Below, piece by piece: positions 17,759-25,828 of a stretch of DNA of 64,000 bases. The stretch is from positions 248,001-312,000 of the forward strand of contig NZ_RCVQ01000003.1 of assembly GCF_016107285.1 (NCBI RefSeq), written 5' to 3'. The DNA comes from Roseomonas sp. KE0001. GTDB lineage: Bacteria; Pseudomonadota; Alphaproteobacteria; Acetobacterales; Acetobacteraceae. The position numbers and the translations under genes were made by a program. The notes beneath the pieces are model-generated. The model did not search any database and was not told the DNA's origin. It worked only from the letters and a program-made list of their open reading frames with translations. The first letter of the stretch is position 1, and each line of letters starts with the position of its first letter.

Positions 17759-18709
17759 TCAGCCCGCCCCGTGCCGGGCGATGGTGCGCCGTGCCATCTC
17801 CACCGCGCCCGCGCGCGAGCGGGCGGCGGCGACGAAGCGGCGCAGATGCACGAAGACGGCGTCCGGCACGCCGGAGGCCGCGGCCAGGGCGGCGTCCTGC
17901 AGCCCGGCCCAGTCCTGCGGCAGCGGCAGGCGCTGGGCGAAGGAGCCGGGCTCGGGTGGCATGGCATCGACCATCCAGTTGCCGTTCGGCACCGGGTAGA
18001 CGGCGAAGAGCACCGGCAGGTCATGGGCGAAGACGGCGCCCTTCCAGGGCATGCCGCGATCCAGCTCCAGGATGCGCGGATCGGCCGAGGCGGCATGCGC
18101 CGCCGCCACCAGGGCGTCGGCCGCCAGCCGGGCGCGCAGCACGGCGACGCGGCGGCGCAGCACCTGCTCCACCAGGGCGACGGCATCCAGGAAGGCGGCA
18201 TCCTCCGCCGCCTGGCGGCCCTCGGCGGGAACGTCCCAGGGCAGGTTGCAGTCACCCACCAGGGAGGCGAGGTCGAGCGGCTCGCGGCTGCCGGCCACTC
18301 CATTGTCGATCTCGTCGATCCGGCGCACCAGGCTGCGGTCCAGCTCGGCGGCGATGGCCGGGGCCAGGCCCTCCTCCCCGCCGCCGGCGCGCAGCAGGGC
18401 CGCCACCGCCGCCTCGCCGTACTGCTGCCAGACCAGGCCGGCCGAGCTGAAGGGCGTGCCGTCCGGCCGCACCGGGGCGCCGCGCTGGTGGTGGTCGAAG
18501 CGGCGGGCGGCAGGATCGAAGACCGTCCCGACATCCCAGACGTAGTCGCCCTGGGCGATGGCCGCCGCGTCCCGCGTGCGCAGCAGGCGGTGGTCGCCGC
18601 CCGGCCGGTGCAGGCCGAGCGCCTGCCGCAGCACCACATAGGCGAAGGCCTCGTCGCAGTGGAAGCCGCCGCTATGGGTGACGAGCAGGGGCAGGGCGGT
18701 GTCGGTCAT
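17759..18709 (-). CDS. MYG1 family protein (DHH-like phosphoesterase/exonuclease fold)
   Basis: 316-residue homologue of eukaryotic MYG1, a DHH-superfamily protein. The N-terminal THSGGFHCDEAFAYVVLR and the signature VWDVGTVFDPAARRFDHHQRG (metal-binding DHH) are clear. Human and yeast members act as 3'-5' RNA exonucleases; bacterial function is not established. ATG 18709 gives the family N-terminus; the longer reading enters the repeat-rich gap. It lies upstream of the hydrolase gene in the same direction, with 115 bp between, which holds the sigma-54-like site, so the two may be separately promoted. Confidence 0.85.
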   Translation of the reverse strand: MTDTALPLLVTHSGGFHCDEAFAYVVLRQALGLHRPGGDHRLLRTRDAAAIAQGDYVWDVGTVFDPAARRFDHHQRGAPVRPDGTPFSSAGLVWQQYGEAAVAALLRAGGGEEGLAPAIAAELDRSLVRRIDEIDNGVAGSREPLDLASLVGDCNLPWDVPAEGRQAAEDAAFLDAVALVEQVLRRRVAVLRARLAADALVAAAHAASADPRILELDRGMPWKGAVFAHDLPVLFAVYPVPNGNWMVDAMPPEPGSFAQRLPLPQDWAGLQDAALAAASGVPDAVFVHLRRFVAAARSRAGAVEMARRTIARHGAG

Positions 18710-18730
18710 GCGGATCCTTCGCGTGGGCTG

Positions 18731-18772
18731 GGCCAGGGGGTGGGGGCCAGGGGGTGGAGGCCAGGGGGCCTG
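18731..18772. repeat. Three tandem copies of a 14-bp G-rich unit
   Basis: GGCCAGGGGGTGGG, GGCCAGGGGGTGGA and GGCCAGGGGGCCTG follow each other exactly in the gap between the divergent myg1 and phosphate-transporter genes. The purine-rich strand has four or more G-runs. A variable-number repeat in a promoter region is possible; copy number elsewhere is unknown. Confidence 0.75.
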
Positions 18773-18893
18773 GGGCCTGGGTGCTCCCGGAAGGCAGGCC
18801 TTATCCGCCAGCGGCCCGGCCGGCGCCACCCCCCCCTCCGCTTTGCGCCCTGTCCTGCCGCGTGCTTCCCTGATGACAGGAGGATGACGGGAG

Positions 18894-20573
18894 ATGAGCC
18901 TGATCGTCGTGCTGATCAGCCTGTCGGGGACGGTGGCTCTCCTGCTCTGGGGCACCCGCATGGTCCAGACCGGGGTGCAGCGCGCCTTCGGCGCCCGGTT
19001 GCGGGGGCTGCTGGGCCGCGCCCTGAGCAACCGGCTCAGGGCTTTCCTGGCGGGTCTCGGCGTCACCGCCCTGTTGCAGAGCAGCACGGCGACCGGCCTG
19101 ATGGTCGCGGGCTTCGCGGCCGGTGGGGTTGTGGGGCTGGTGCCGGCGCTGGCGGTCATGCTGGGCGCCAATCTGGGCACCACGCTGATCGTCCAGCTCC
19201 TGTCCTTCGACATGGCGATGGTGGCGCCGGCCCTCATCCTGCTGGGCTTCATCCTGTTCCGGCGGGAGGCGCCGCTGCCGCATGACCTCGGGCGGGCGGT
19301 GATCGGCCTCGGGTTGATGCTGATGGCGCTGCACCAGCTCGTGGCGCTGATGGGCCCCTACGAAGCCACGCCTCAGCTGCGGGCCCTGCTCGGCCTGATC
19401 GCCGCCGTGCCGCTGCTCGACGTCCTCGTGGCGGCGCTGATGAGCTGGGCCCTGCATTCCAGTGTGGCCACCGTGCTGCTGATCATGTCCCTGGCCGAGC
19501 ATGGCGTCGTGTCGCCGGAGGCGGCGCTGGCCATGGTGATCGGGGCCAATCTCGGCAGCGCCCTGAACCCGCTGCTGGAGGGCGGCGGCGGGGACCCGGC
19601 CGGGAGGCGCCTGCCGCTGGGCAACCTGCTCAACCGCCTGGTGGGGCTGGCCATCGCCATGCCGCTGCTGGGGCCGGCGGCGGCGCTGCTGGGCGGCGGG
19701 TCCGGCGATGCCGGCCGGGCGGTGGCGCAGTTCCACAGCCTGTTCAACCTGGTGCTGGCGGCGCTTTTCCTGCCCCTGCTGACGCCCTACGCGGCGCTGC
19801 TGCGGCGCCTTCTGCCACGCCGGGAGAACCCCGCCGATCCCGCCCGCCCGCTCTATCTCGATCCCGCCGCGCGGGAGGTGCCAGTGGTGGCGCTGGGCGG
19901 CGCGGCGCGGGAGGCGCTGCGGCTGGCGGACCTGGTCGAGGCGATGCTGCGCGACGCGCGGGGGGTGCTGGCGACGCCCGGCGCCCGGCCGGCGGCCGTG
20001 TCGCGTCAGGCGGAGGATGCGCTGGACCGGCTGAACCGGGAGCTCAAGACCTATCTCGCGGGGCTCGACACCGAGGAGCTGAGCGAGGCGGACCAGCGGC
20101 GGGTGCAGGAGATCCTGCTTTTCGCCATGCATCTGGAGCAGGCCGGGGACGTGGTGCAGGGCGGCTTGCTGCCGCATGCCGGCAAGCTCCGCAAACGCGG
20201 CCTGATGCTGTCCGCCGAGGGGAGGGACGAGCTTCTCGGGCTGATCGATCGGGTGATCGGCAATCTCCGGATCGCGGCCTCGCTGCTGATGACCGAGGAT
20301 GCCCGCGCGGCGTGGCTGCTCGCTGCCGAGAAGGCCGCCTTCCGTGACGTCGAGGCACAGGCCACCGTGCGGCATTTCGAACGGCTGCGCGCCGGGCGGC
20401 TGGAGAGCCTGGACAGTGGCGGCCTGCATCTCGACCTGCTGCGCGATCTCAAGCTGGTGAACAGCCACGTGGTCGCGGCGGCGGCTTATCCCGTGCTGGA
20501 GCGGGAAGGGGAATTGCGGCCGAGCCGGCTGGTCGAGGCGGAGGAGGCCACGGCCGGACCGGCGGCAGGCTGA
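18894..20573 (+). CDS. Na+/phosphate cotransporter family protein with PhoU-like C-terminus
   Basis: 559-residue NptA/PNaS family protein. Two inverted halves carry the signature glutamine/serine motifs: LLQSSTATGLMVAGF (about residue 60) and ALHSSVATVLLIMSL (about 185). About nine helices end near residue 305. The C-terminal 220 residues form a helical PhoU-like domain (for example ELSEADQRRVQEILLFAMHLEQAGDVV). Bacterial members import or export phosphate driven by sodium; direction is not predictable. GGGAG precedes ATG 18894. It stands alone, divergent from myg1. Confidence 0.88.
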   Translation: MSLIVVLISLSGTVALLLWGTRMVQTGVQRAFGARLRGLLGRALSNRLRAFLAGLGVTALLQSSTATGLMVAGFAAGGVVGLVPALAVMLGANLGTTLIVQLLSFDMAMVAPALILLGFILFRREAPLPHDLGRAVIGLGLMLMALHQLVALMGPYEATPQLRALLGLIAAVPLLDVLVAALMSWALHSSVATVLLIMSLAEHGVVSPEAALAMVIGANLGSALNPLLEGGGGDPAGRRLPLGNLLNRLVGLAIAMPLLGPAAALLGGGSGDAGRAVAQFHSLFNLVLAALFLPLLTPYAALLRRLLPRRENPADPARPLYLDPAAREVPVVALGGAAREALRLADLVEAMLRDARGVLATPGARPAAVSRQAEDALDRLNRELKTYLAGLDTEELSEADQRRVQEILLFAMHLEQAGDVVQGGLLPHAGKLRKRGLMLSAEGRDELLGLIDRVIGNLRIAASLLMTEDARAAWLLAAEKAAFRDVEAQATVRHFERLRAGRLESLDSGGLHLDLLRDLKLVNSHVVAAAAYPVLEREGELRPSRLVEAEEATAGPAAG

Positions 20574-20621
20574 AAGAAATTTTTTACGTGAGAATGTGTT
20601 CGCGGCGCCTGGGAAGGTGGC

Positions 20622-20630
20622 GGTGGATAA
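20622..20630 (-). promoter_or_regulatory. DnaA-box-like site upstream of nrdA
   Basis: Minus-strand TTATCCACC differs from the DnaA consensus TTATCCACA by the last base, 190 bp upstream of the nrdA start. DnaA control of ribonucleotide reductase genes is known in other proteobacteria; here it is only suggested. Confidence 0.35.
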
Positions 20631-20726
20631 CCCTGGCTTTGCCAGATTTTTCCGTGAGTCGCGGCGCGGTGGGTGCTGTGGGCAAAACGCCAGGCAAGCA
20701 AATTGTGGGGGGATGTCCTGCATCCG

Positions 20727-20743
20727 ACCCACCAGATATGGGT
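20727..20743. promoter_or_regulatory. Candidate NrdR box upstream of nrdA
   Basis: ACCCACCAGATATGGGT is a 17-bp inverted repeat (ACCCA/TGGGT) around an AT-type core, resembling NrdR boxes of ribonucleotide reductase operons. A weaker half-site (TGTGGGG, about 20704-20710) lies roughly one box-period (31 bp) upstream. The location, 67 bp before GTG 20811, fits a repressor overlapping or just after the promoter. Confidence 0.45.
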
Positions 20744-20810
20744 TGAAGCTCCGGGCGACGCGGTGCAAACCTGCGCCTCACCACACTACAACCCATCAGG
20801 GATTCTCGCC

Positions 20811-22724
20811 GTGTTCGATGCCATTCAGCTTGCCGATGACATTCAGCTCGCGGGGCATGGCCAGGTGCATGTGGACCGGTCGCGGGATGCGCTGCTGACC
20901 GATTTCGGCAAGGCGACGCTGGACGACCGGTACCTGATGCCGGGCGAATCCTATCAGGATCTTTTCGCGCGCGTGGCCAGCGCCTATGGCGACGACGCGG
21001 CGCATGCGCAGCGCATCTACAATTACATCTCGCAGCTCTGGTTCATGCCGGCGACGCCGGTGCTGTCGAATGGCGGCACGACGCGCGGCCTGCCCATCTC
21101 CTGCTTCCTGAACGAGGCGAATGACAGCCTGAACGGCATTGTCGACCTGTGGAACGAGAATGTCTGGCTGGCCTCCAAGGGTGGCGGCATCGGTTCCTAC
21201 TGGGGCAATCTGCGTTCGATCGGCGAGAAGGTCGGGCAGAACGGCAAGACCAGCGGCATCATCCCCTTCATCCGCGTGATGGACAGCCTGACGCTGGCGA
21301 TCAGCCAGGGCTCGCTGCGGCGCGGCTCGGCGGCGGTCTATCTGCCGGTCTCGCACCCCGAGATCGAGGAATTCATCGACATGCGCCGCCCGACCGGCGG
21401 CGATCCGAACCGCAAGGCGCTGAACCTGCACCACGGCATCCTGATCCCGGATGCCTTCATGCGCGCCGTCGAGGCGGATGAGGAATGGGCGCTGACCTCG
21501 CCCAAGGACGGCGCCGTCATTCGCAAGATCCCGGCGCGCGGGCTGTGGATCCGCATCCTGATGGCCCGCATCGAGCAGGGCGAGCCCTACATCATCTATT
21601 CCGACCACGTGAACCGCGCGCAGCCGGAGCACCAGAAGCTCGCCGGCCTGGAGGTCAAGACCTCCAACCTGTGCTCCGAGATCACCCTGCCCACCGGGCG
21701 CGACCAGCATGGCCAGGAGCGCACCGCGGTGTGCTGCCTCTCCTCGCTGAACCTCGAGACCTGGTTCCAGTGGAAGGATGAGCCGCGCTTCATCCCCGAC
21801 GTGATGCGCTTCCTCGACAACGTGCTGCAGAGCTTCATCGACAACGCCCCCGACAGCATGGCGCGCGCCAAGTACAGCGCCATGCGCGAGCGCTCGGTGG
21901 GCCTCGGCGTGATGGGCTTCCACTCCTTCCTGCAGGCGCAGAACGTGCCGTTCGAAAGCGTTATCGCGAAGGTGTGGAACAAGCGGATGTTCCGGCACAT
22001 CCGCGAGCAGGCCGATGTCGCCAGCCGGCAGCTCGCCGAGGAGCGCGGGCCTTGCCCGGATGCCGCCGAATACGGTTTCATGGAGCGTTTCTCGAACAAG
22101 ATGGCGATCGCGCCGACGGCGTCGATCAGCATCATCTGCGGTGGCGCCAGCCCGGGCATCGAGCCGATCGCGGCCAATGTCTACAACCACAAGACGCTGT
22201 CCGGCAGCTTCATCGTGCGCAACCCGTATCTGAAGAAGCTGCTTCAGAAGCACGGCCGCGACGATGACGAGACCTGGACCAACATCACCGTCACGAAGGG
22301 CAGCGTGCAGCACCTGGATTTCCTGGACGAGCAGGAGAAGGCCGTCTTCAAGACCGCCTTCGAGCTGGACCAGCGCTGGGTGGTGGAACATGCCGCCGAC
22401 CGCACGCCGTTCATCTGCCAGAGCCAGTCGGTGAACCTCTTCCTGCCGGCCGATGTGCACAAGCGCGACCTGCACCAGATCCACTTCCAGGCCTGGAAGA
22501 AGGGTGTGAAGTCGCTCTACTACTGCCGCTCGCTGTCGATCCAGCGCGCCGACACCATCAGCGAGAAGGTCTCGGCCCAGCCCGCGCTCGGCTTCGCCGC
22601 GGCCAACAGCCTGGAGGCCGTGTTGCCGAGCGCGCCGCTTCCCGGTGTGGCGCCGGTGCGCGCCGTGGCCGCGGAGGCGGGCGGCAACGGCACGAATTAC
22701 GAGGAATGCCTCGCCTGCCAGTGA
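20811..22724 (+). CDS. nrdA: Class I ribonucleoside-diphosphate reductase, alpha subunit (no ATP cone)
   Basis: Catalytic subunit reducing ribonucleotides to deoxyribonucleotides, 637 residues. The active-site set is intact: first redox cysteine in GLPISCFLNEANDSL, NLCSEI (Asn, radical Cys, Glu), the radical-transfer tyrosine pair in KSLYYCRS, and the C-terminal CLAC pair. The protein begins directly with the catalytic fold, without the N-terminal ATP-cone domain that gives dATP inhibition. GTG 20811 is preferred: AGGGA lies 8 bases upstream, and a longer reading from 20673 would translate the NrdR-like box into unrelated sequence. nrdB follows after 112 bp. Confidence 0.93.
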   Translation: MFDAIQLADDIQLAGHGQVHVDRSRDALLTDFGKATLDDRYLMPGESYQDLFARVASAYGDDAAHAQRIYNYISQLWFMPATPVLSNGGTTRGLPISCFLNEANDSLNGIVDLWNENVWLASKGGGIGSYWGNLRSIGEKVGQNGKTSGIIPFIRVMDSLTLAISQGSLRRGSAAVYLPVSHPEIEEFIDMRRPTGGDPNRKALNLHHGILIPDAFMRAVEADEEWALTSPKDGAVIRKIPARGLWIRILMARIEQGEPYIIYSDHVNRAQPEHQKLAGLEVKTSNLCSEITLPTGRDQHGQERTAVCCLSSLNLETWFQWKDEPRFIPDVMRFLDNVLQSFIDNAPDSMARAKYSAMRERSVGLGVMGFHSFLQAQNVPFESVIAKVWNKRMFRHIREQADVASRQLAEERGPCPDAAEYGFMERFSNKMAIAPTASISIICGGASPGIEPIAANVYNHKTLSGSFIVRNPYLKKLLQKHGRDDDETWTNITVTKGSVQHLDFLDEQEKAVFKTAFELDQRWVVEHAADRTPFICQSQSVNLFLPADVHKRDLHQIHFQAWKKGVKSLYYCRSLSIQRADTISEKVSAQPALGFAAANSLEAVLPSAPLPGVAPVRAVAAEAGGNGTNYEECLACQ

Positions 22725-22836
22725 GACGGGTCTGGCCTTCCACCCCCGACCAAGCCTTTTCCTGACCAGCGATGGCGCCGCCGGCCCGTGATCCGGGTCG
22801 GCCGGGCGCCTCGCGTCCAGACGCCGGAGACATGCC

Positions 22837-23874
22837 ATGTCCGCGACCACCGATGCCGCCCCCGAAAGGTTGGACCTGCTGACCGCCAACCCGGTCTACA
22901 AGCCCTTCCGCTATCCTTGGGCCTATGATGCCTGGATGACGCAGCAGCGCGTCCACTGGCTGCCGGAAGAGGTTCCGATGGCCGATGACGTGAAGGACTG
23001 GCAGAAGAACCTGACCGAGGCCGAGCGGAACCTTCTGACGCAGATCTTCCGCTTCTTCACCCAGGCCGATGTCGAGGTGAACAACTGCTACATGAAGCAC
23101 TATTCCCAGGTGTTCAAGCCGACGGAAGTGCTGATGATGCTCTCGGCCTTCTCCAACATCGAGACCATCCATATCGCGGCGTATTCGCATCTCCTCGACA
23201 CCATCGGGATGCCGGAAATCGAGTACACGGCCTTCCTGAAGTACAAGGAGATGAAGGACAAGTACGACTACATGCAGTCCTTCTCGGTCGAGAACAAGAC
23301 CGAGATCGCCAAGACGCTGGCCGCCTTCGGCGCCTTCACCGAGGGGCTGCAGCTCTTCGCCTCCTTCGCCATCCTGATGAACTTCCCGCGCTTCAACAAG
23401 ATGAAGGGCATGGGACAGATCGTCTCCTGGTCGGTGCGCGACGAAACGCTGCATTGCCTCTCCGTCATCCGGCTGTTCCGCACCTTCGTGCAGGAGAACC
23501 CGGAGATCTGGACGCCGCAGCTGAAGCGGGAGCTGCTGGAGATCTGCACCACGATCGTCGAGCACGAGGACGCCTTCATCGACCTCGCCTTCGAGCTGGG
23601 CGGCGTGCAGGGCATGACGGCGGAGGATGTGAAGCTCTATATCCGCTTCATCGCCGACCGCCGCCTGCAGCAGCTCGGCCTCGACCCCCATTACGGGATC
23701 GAGAAGAACCCGCTGCCCTGGCTGGACGAGATCCTGAATGCCGTCGAGCACATGAACTTCTTCGAGGGACGCGCCACTGAGTATTCCAAGGCCAGCACCC
23801 AGGGCAGCTGGGAGGAGGCCTTCGCCGACGGTGTCTTCGCCGACAAGCAGCCGGAAGGGCAGCTGCTGCCCTGA
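22837..23874 (+). CDS. nrdB: Ribonucleoside-diphosphate reductase, beta subunit
   Basis: Radical-generating subunit of 345 residues. All six metal ligands of the di-metal site appear in order: QADVEVNN (Asp), NIETIHIAAY (Glu, His), FTEGLQLFASF (Glu), SVRDETLHC (Glu, His). The tyrosine four residues after the first histidine is the expected radical site, so this is a conventional tyrosyl-radical enzyme rather than a Phe-type class Ic one. No ATP cone is fused at either end, so the holoenzyme seems to lack that activity site altogether. GGAGA precedes ATG 22837. It works with nrdA upstream. Confidence 0.94.
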   Translation: MSATTDAAPERLDLLTANPVYKPFRYPWAYDAWMTQQRVHWLPEEVPMADDVKDWQKNLTEAERNLLTQIFRFFTQADVEVNNCYMKHYSQVFKPTEVLMMLSAFSNIETIHIAAYSHLLDTIGMPEIEYTAFLKYKEMKDKYDYMQSFSVENKTEIAKTLAAFGAFTEGLQLFASFAILMNFPRFNKMKGMGQIVSWSVRDETLHCLSVIRLFRTFVQENPEIWTPQLKRELLEICTTIVEHEDAFIDLAFELGGVQGMTAEDVKLYIRFIADRRLQQLGLDPHYGIEKNPLPWLDEILNAVEHMNFFEGRATEYSKASTQGSWEEAFADGVFADKQPEGQLLP

Positions 23875-23950
23875 TCCGTCCGCCGGCCGGGGGCGGGTGG
23901 GACAATCGGTCCCCCTCCGCTTCCGGCGCCGGATCGGCTAAGCAGGCGGG

Positions 23951-24628
23951 ATGCAAAGGCTGATCCGCATCCTCGTGCTCTTCCTGATCCTGGGCCTCGG
24001 CGCGCTCTGGGGCGCCGCGGCCTTCAACCGCCAGCCGGGCGAGCCGCTCGGCGATGCCTTCATGCGCCAGGTCGCTGGGCTGATGGGGCAGGAGGCGGCG
24101 GTGCCCTCCGTGGGGGGCGTGCAGCTCCCCGAGGGCATGGTGCTGGGCGGCCCCTTCCGCCTGACCGACCAGGAGGGGCGCAGCGTCACCCAGGCCGAAC
24201 TGGGCGGCGCGCTGATGGTGGGCTACTTCGGCTTCACCTACTGCCCCGACGTCTGCCCGACCGAGCTTGGCGCCATCGCCAGCGCCCTGGACCTGCTGCC
24301 CGCGGCCCAGGCCGAGCGGGTCACGCCGGTCCTGTTCAGCGTCGATCCCGAGCGGGATACGCCCGAGCAGCTCAAGGCCTACGTGACCAACTTCCATCCG
24401 CGCATGGTCGGGCTGACCGGGACGCCGGAGCAGGTCGCCGAGGTGGCACGCCGGTTCCGGGTCTTCTACGCCAAGGTGAAGCGCCCCGAGATGACCGAGT
24501 ACCTCGTCGACCATTCCTCCTTCATCTACCTGATCGGCAAGGATGGGCGCGTGCGCATGCTGCTGCGCCCGCAATCGACGCCGGAAGACATCGCCAAGGC
24601 CGTTCAGGCGCAGCTCGCGACACTATAG
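23951..24628 (+). CDS. SCO1/SenC family copper-binding thioredoxin-like protein
   Basis: 225-residue membrane-anchored, periplasm-facing protein. One N-terminal helix (about residues 4-24) precedes a thioredoxin-fold domain with the copper-binding CPDVCP motif (about 98-103) and the distal histidine in VDHSSFIYLIGKDG (about 184). SCO proteins deliver copper to the CuA site of cytochrome c oxidase or act as thiol reductants. No oxidase genes are nearby. The last hydrophobic start is ATG 23951. Family assignment is secure. Confidence 0.92.
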   Translation: MQRLIRILVLFLILGLGALWGAAAFNRQPGEPLGDAFMRQVAGLMGQEAAVPSVGGVQLPEGMVLGGPFRLTDQEGRSVTQAELGGALMVGYFGFTYCPDVCPTELGAIASALDLLPAAQAERVTPVLFSVDPERDTPEQLKAYVTNFHPRMVGLTGTPEQVAEVARRFRVFYAKVKRPEMTEYLVDHSSFIYLIGKDGRVRMLLRPQSTPEDIAKAVQAQLATL

Positions 24629-24780
24629 ACACAGTTGGGCCTTACATCTTTAAAGGGCAACGCGATCGTGATCACCACCCTGTGCAGCCGGGGCTTTGTC
24701 GCGTACATGTCCTTGATGCGAAGCTTGCGTGAGCCCGTGGCGCGCGCGGCACGCCTGCGAAAGCAAGGAGGCTAGGCAGC

Positions 24781-25062
24781 ATGGCGGAAGATTGGTCAGA
24801 AGGGCAGGGCGTTCAGGAGCCAGCCAAGGTCCAGCCGGCTCCGCGTCACACGCGTCGGTTGTCGGACAAGATCCTGATCGCCTTCCACCAGGCCTGCGAC
24901 CAGAGCGACTACGAGGTTGCCGAGGAGCTGCTGCGGATCCTGGAGAAGATGGTGACCCGGCGGCCGAACTCCCCGGACACCAACCGCCGCAAGAACATGG
25001 AGAGCCTGGTCGCGGCGCATGAGCGCCTCTGGCTTCTCCGGCATCCGGAGCCGGGCAACTAG
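24781..25062 (+). CDS. Small conserved hypothetical protein
   Basis: 93 residues, soluble and charged, with two predicted helices (DKILIAFHQACDQSDYEVAE and NRRKNMESLVAAHERLWLLR) and a Pro-rich N-terminus. I recall near-identical short proteins as conserved hypotheticals in Rhodospirillales, with no assigned function. A strong ribosome site (AAGGAGG, 24765-24771) nine bases before ATG 24781 supports real translation. The 150-bp upstream gap is AT-richer than its surroundings and presumably holds its promoter. Confidence 0.75.
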   Translation: MAEDWSEGQGVQEPAKVQPAPRHTRRLSDKILIAFHQACDQSDYEVAEELLRILEKMVTRRPNSPDTNRRKNMESLVAAHERLWLLRHPEPGN

Positions 25063-25064
25063 AC

Positions 25065-25076
25065 CGTCAATTGACG
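25065..25076. promoter_or_regulatory. Perfect 12-bp palindrome upstream of the peroxiredoxin gene
   Basis: CGTCAATTGACG is an exact palindrome 117 bp before ATG 25193, followed by a second TTGA-type half (GAATTGAG). It lies in a locally AT-rich promoter-like gap and may be a repressor/activator site. The regulator is unidentified. Confidence 0.35.
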
Positions 25077-25192
25077 AATTGAGATCGCGGAATCGCGGGG
25101 ATCATCTGATATCTCCGTCCTCGGTACGTATTTCAGAATTGATGTTCCGCGCGAGTCGTGATTTCCTTCCTGAACGCCAGGGAGATCGCGGC

Positions 25193-25828
25193 ATGACCCT
25201 TCAGCTGGGCCAAACGGCCCCCGATTTCAGCGCCGAGACGTCGGAGGGGCCGATCCGCTTCCATGACTGGGCGGAGGAGTCCTGGGTGGTGCTGTTCAGC
25301 CACCCCCGTGATTTCACGCCGGTCTGCACCACCGAGCTGGGCGAGGCCGCCCGGCTGAAGCCGGAATTCGACCGGCGCGGCGTCAAGGTGATCGGCCTCT
25401 CGGTGGATACCCTGGACAATCACGCCGGCTGGAACGCGGATATCGCCGACACGCAGGGCGCGGCCGTCAACTTCCCGCTGATCTCCGACGCGGACCGTGC
25501 GGTGTCCCACCTCTATGGCATGATCCATCCCGAGGCGGACGCGGCCGTCACGGTCCGCACCGTCTTCGTCATCGATCCGGCGAAGAAGGTACGCCTGACC
25601 CTGGCCTATCCGCCCTCGACCGGGCGGAACTTCCAGGAAGTGCTGCGGGTGATCGACAGTCTCCAGTTGACGGACCGCCACAAGGTCGCGACTCCGGTGA
25701 ACTGGCAGCCGGGCGAGCGGGCGATCATCGTTCCCTCCATCCCGGACGAGCAGGCCCGGGAGCGGTTCCCGCAGGGCTGGGAGGCCGAGAGGCCGTATCT
25801 GCGTTGGGTGGATGTGGAGAAGGCATGA
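25193..25828 (+). CDS. 1-Cys peroxiredoxin (Prx6/AhpC-TSA type)
   Basis: 211-residue peroxidase. The peroxidatic cysteine sits in DFTPVCTTELGEAARL (about residue 47), with the conserved threonine and the downstream arginine (ADAAVTVRTVFVIDP). The long C-terminal arm (TPVNWQPGERAIIVPSIPDE) is diagnostic of the Prx6 class. No resolving cysteine is seen. ATG 25193 has GGGAG 8-12 bases upstream; the longer reading starts inside the preceding gene. It overlaps the cysteine synthase gene by 4 bp, linking peroxide defence with cysteine supply. Confidence 0.92.
   Translation: MTLQLGQTAPDFSAETSEGPIRFHDWAEESWVVLFSHPRDFTPVCTTELGEAARLKPEFDRRGVKVIGLSVDTLDNHAGWNADIADTQGAAVNFPLISDADRAVSHLYGMIHPEADAAVTVRTVFVIDPAKKVRLTLAYPPSTGRNFQEVLRVIDSLQLTDRHKVATPVNWQPGERAIIVPSIPDEQARERFPQGWEAERPYLRWVDVEKA

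Noticed and set aside
20673-20810. N-terminal extension of NrdA from an upstream start
   Set aside because: Would translate the NrdR-like palindrome into residues unrelated to ATP cones or NrdA; GTG 20811 has a good ribosome site.
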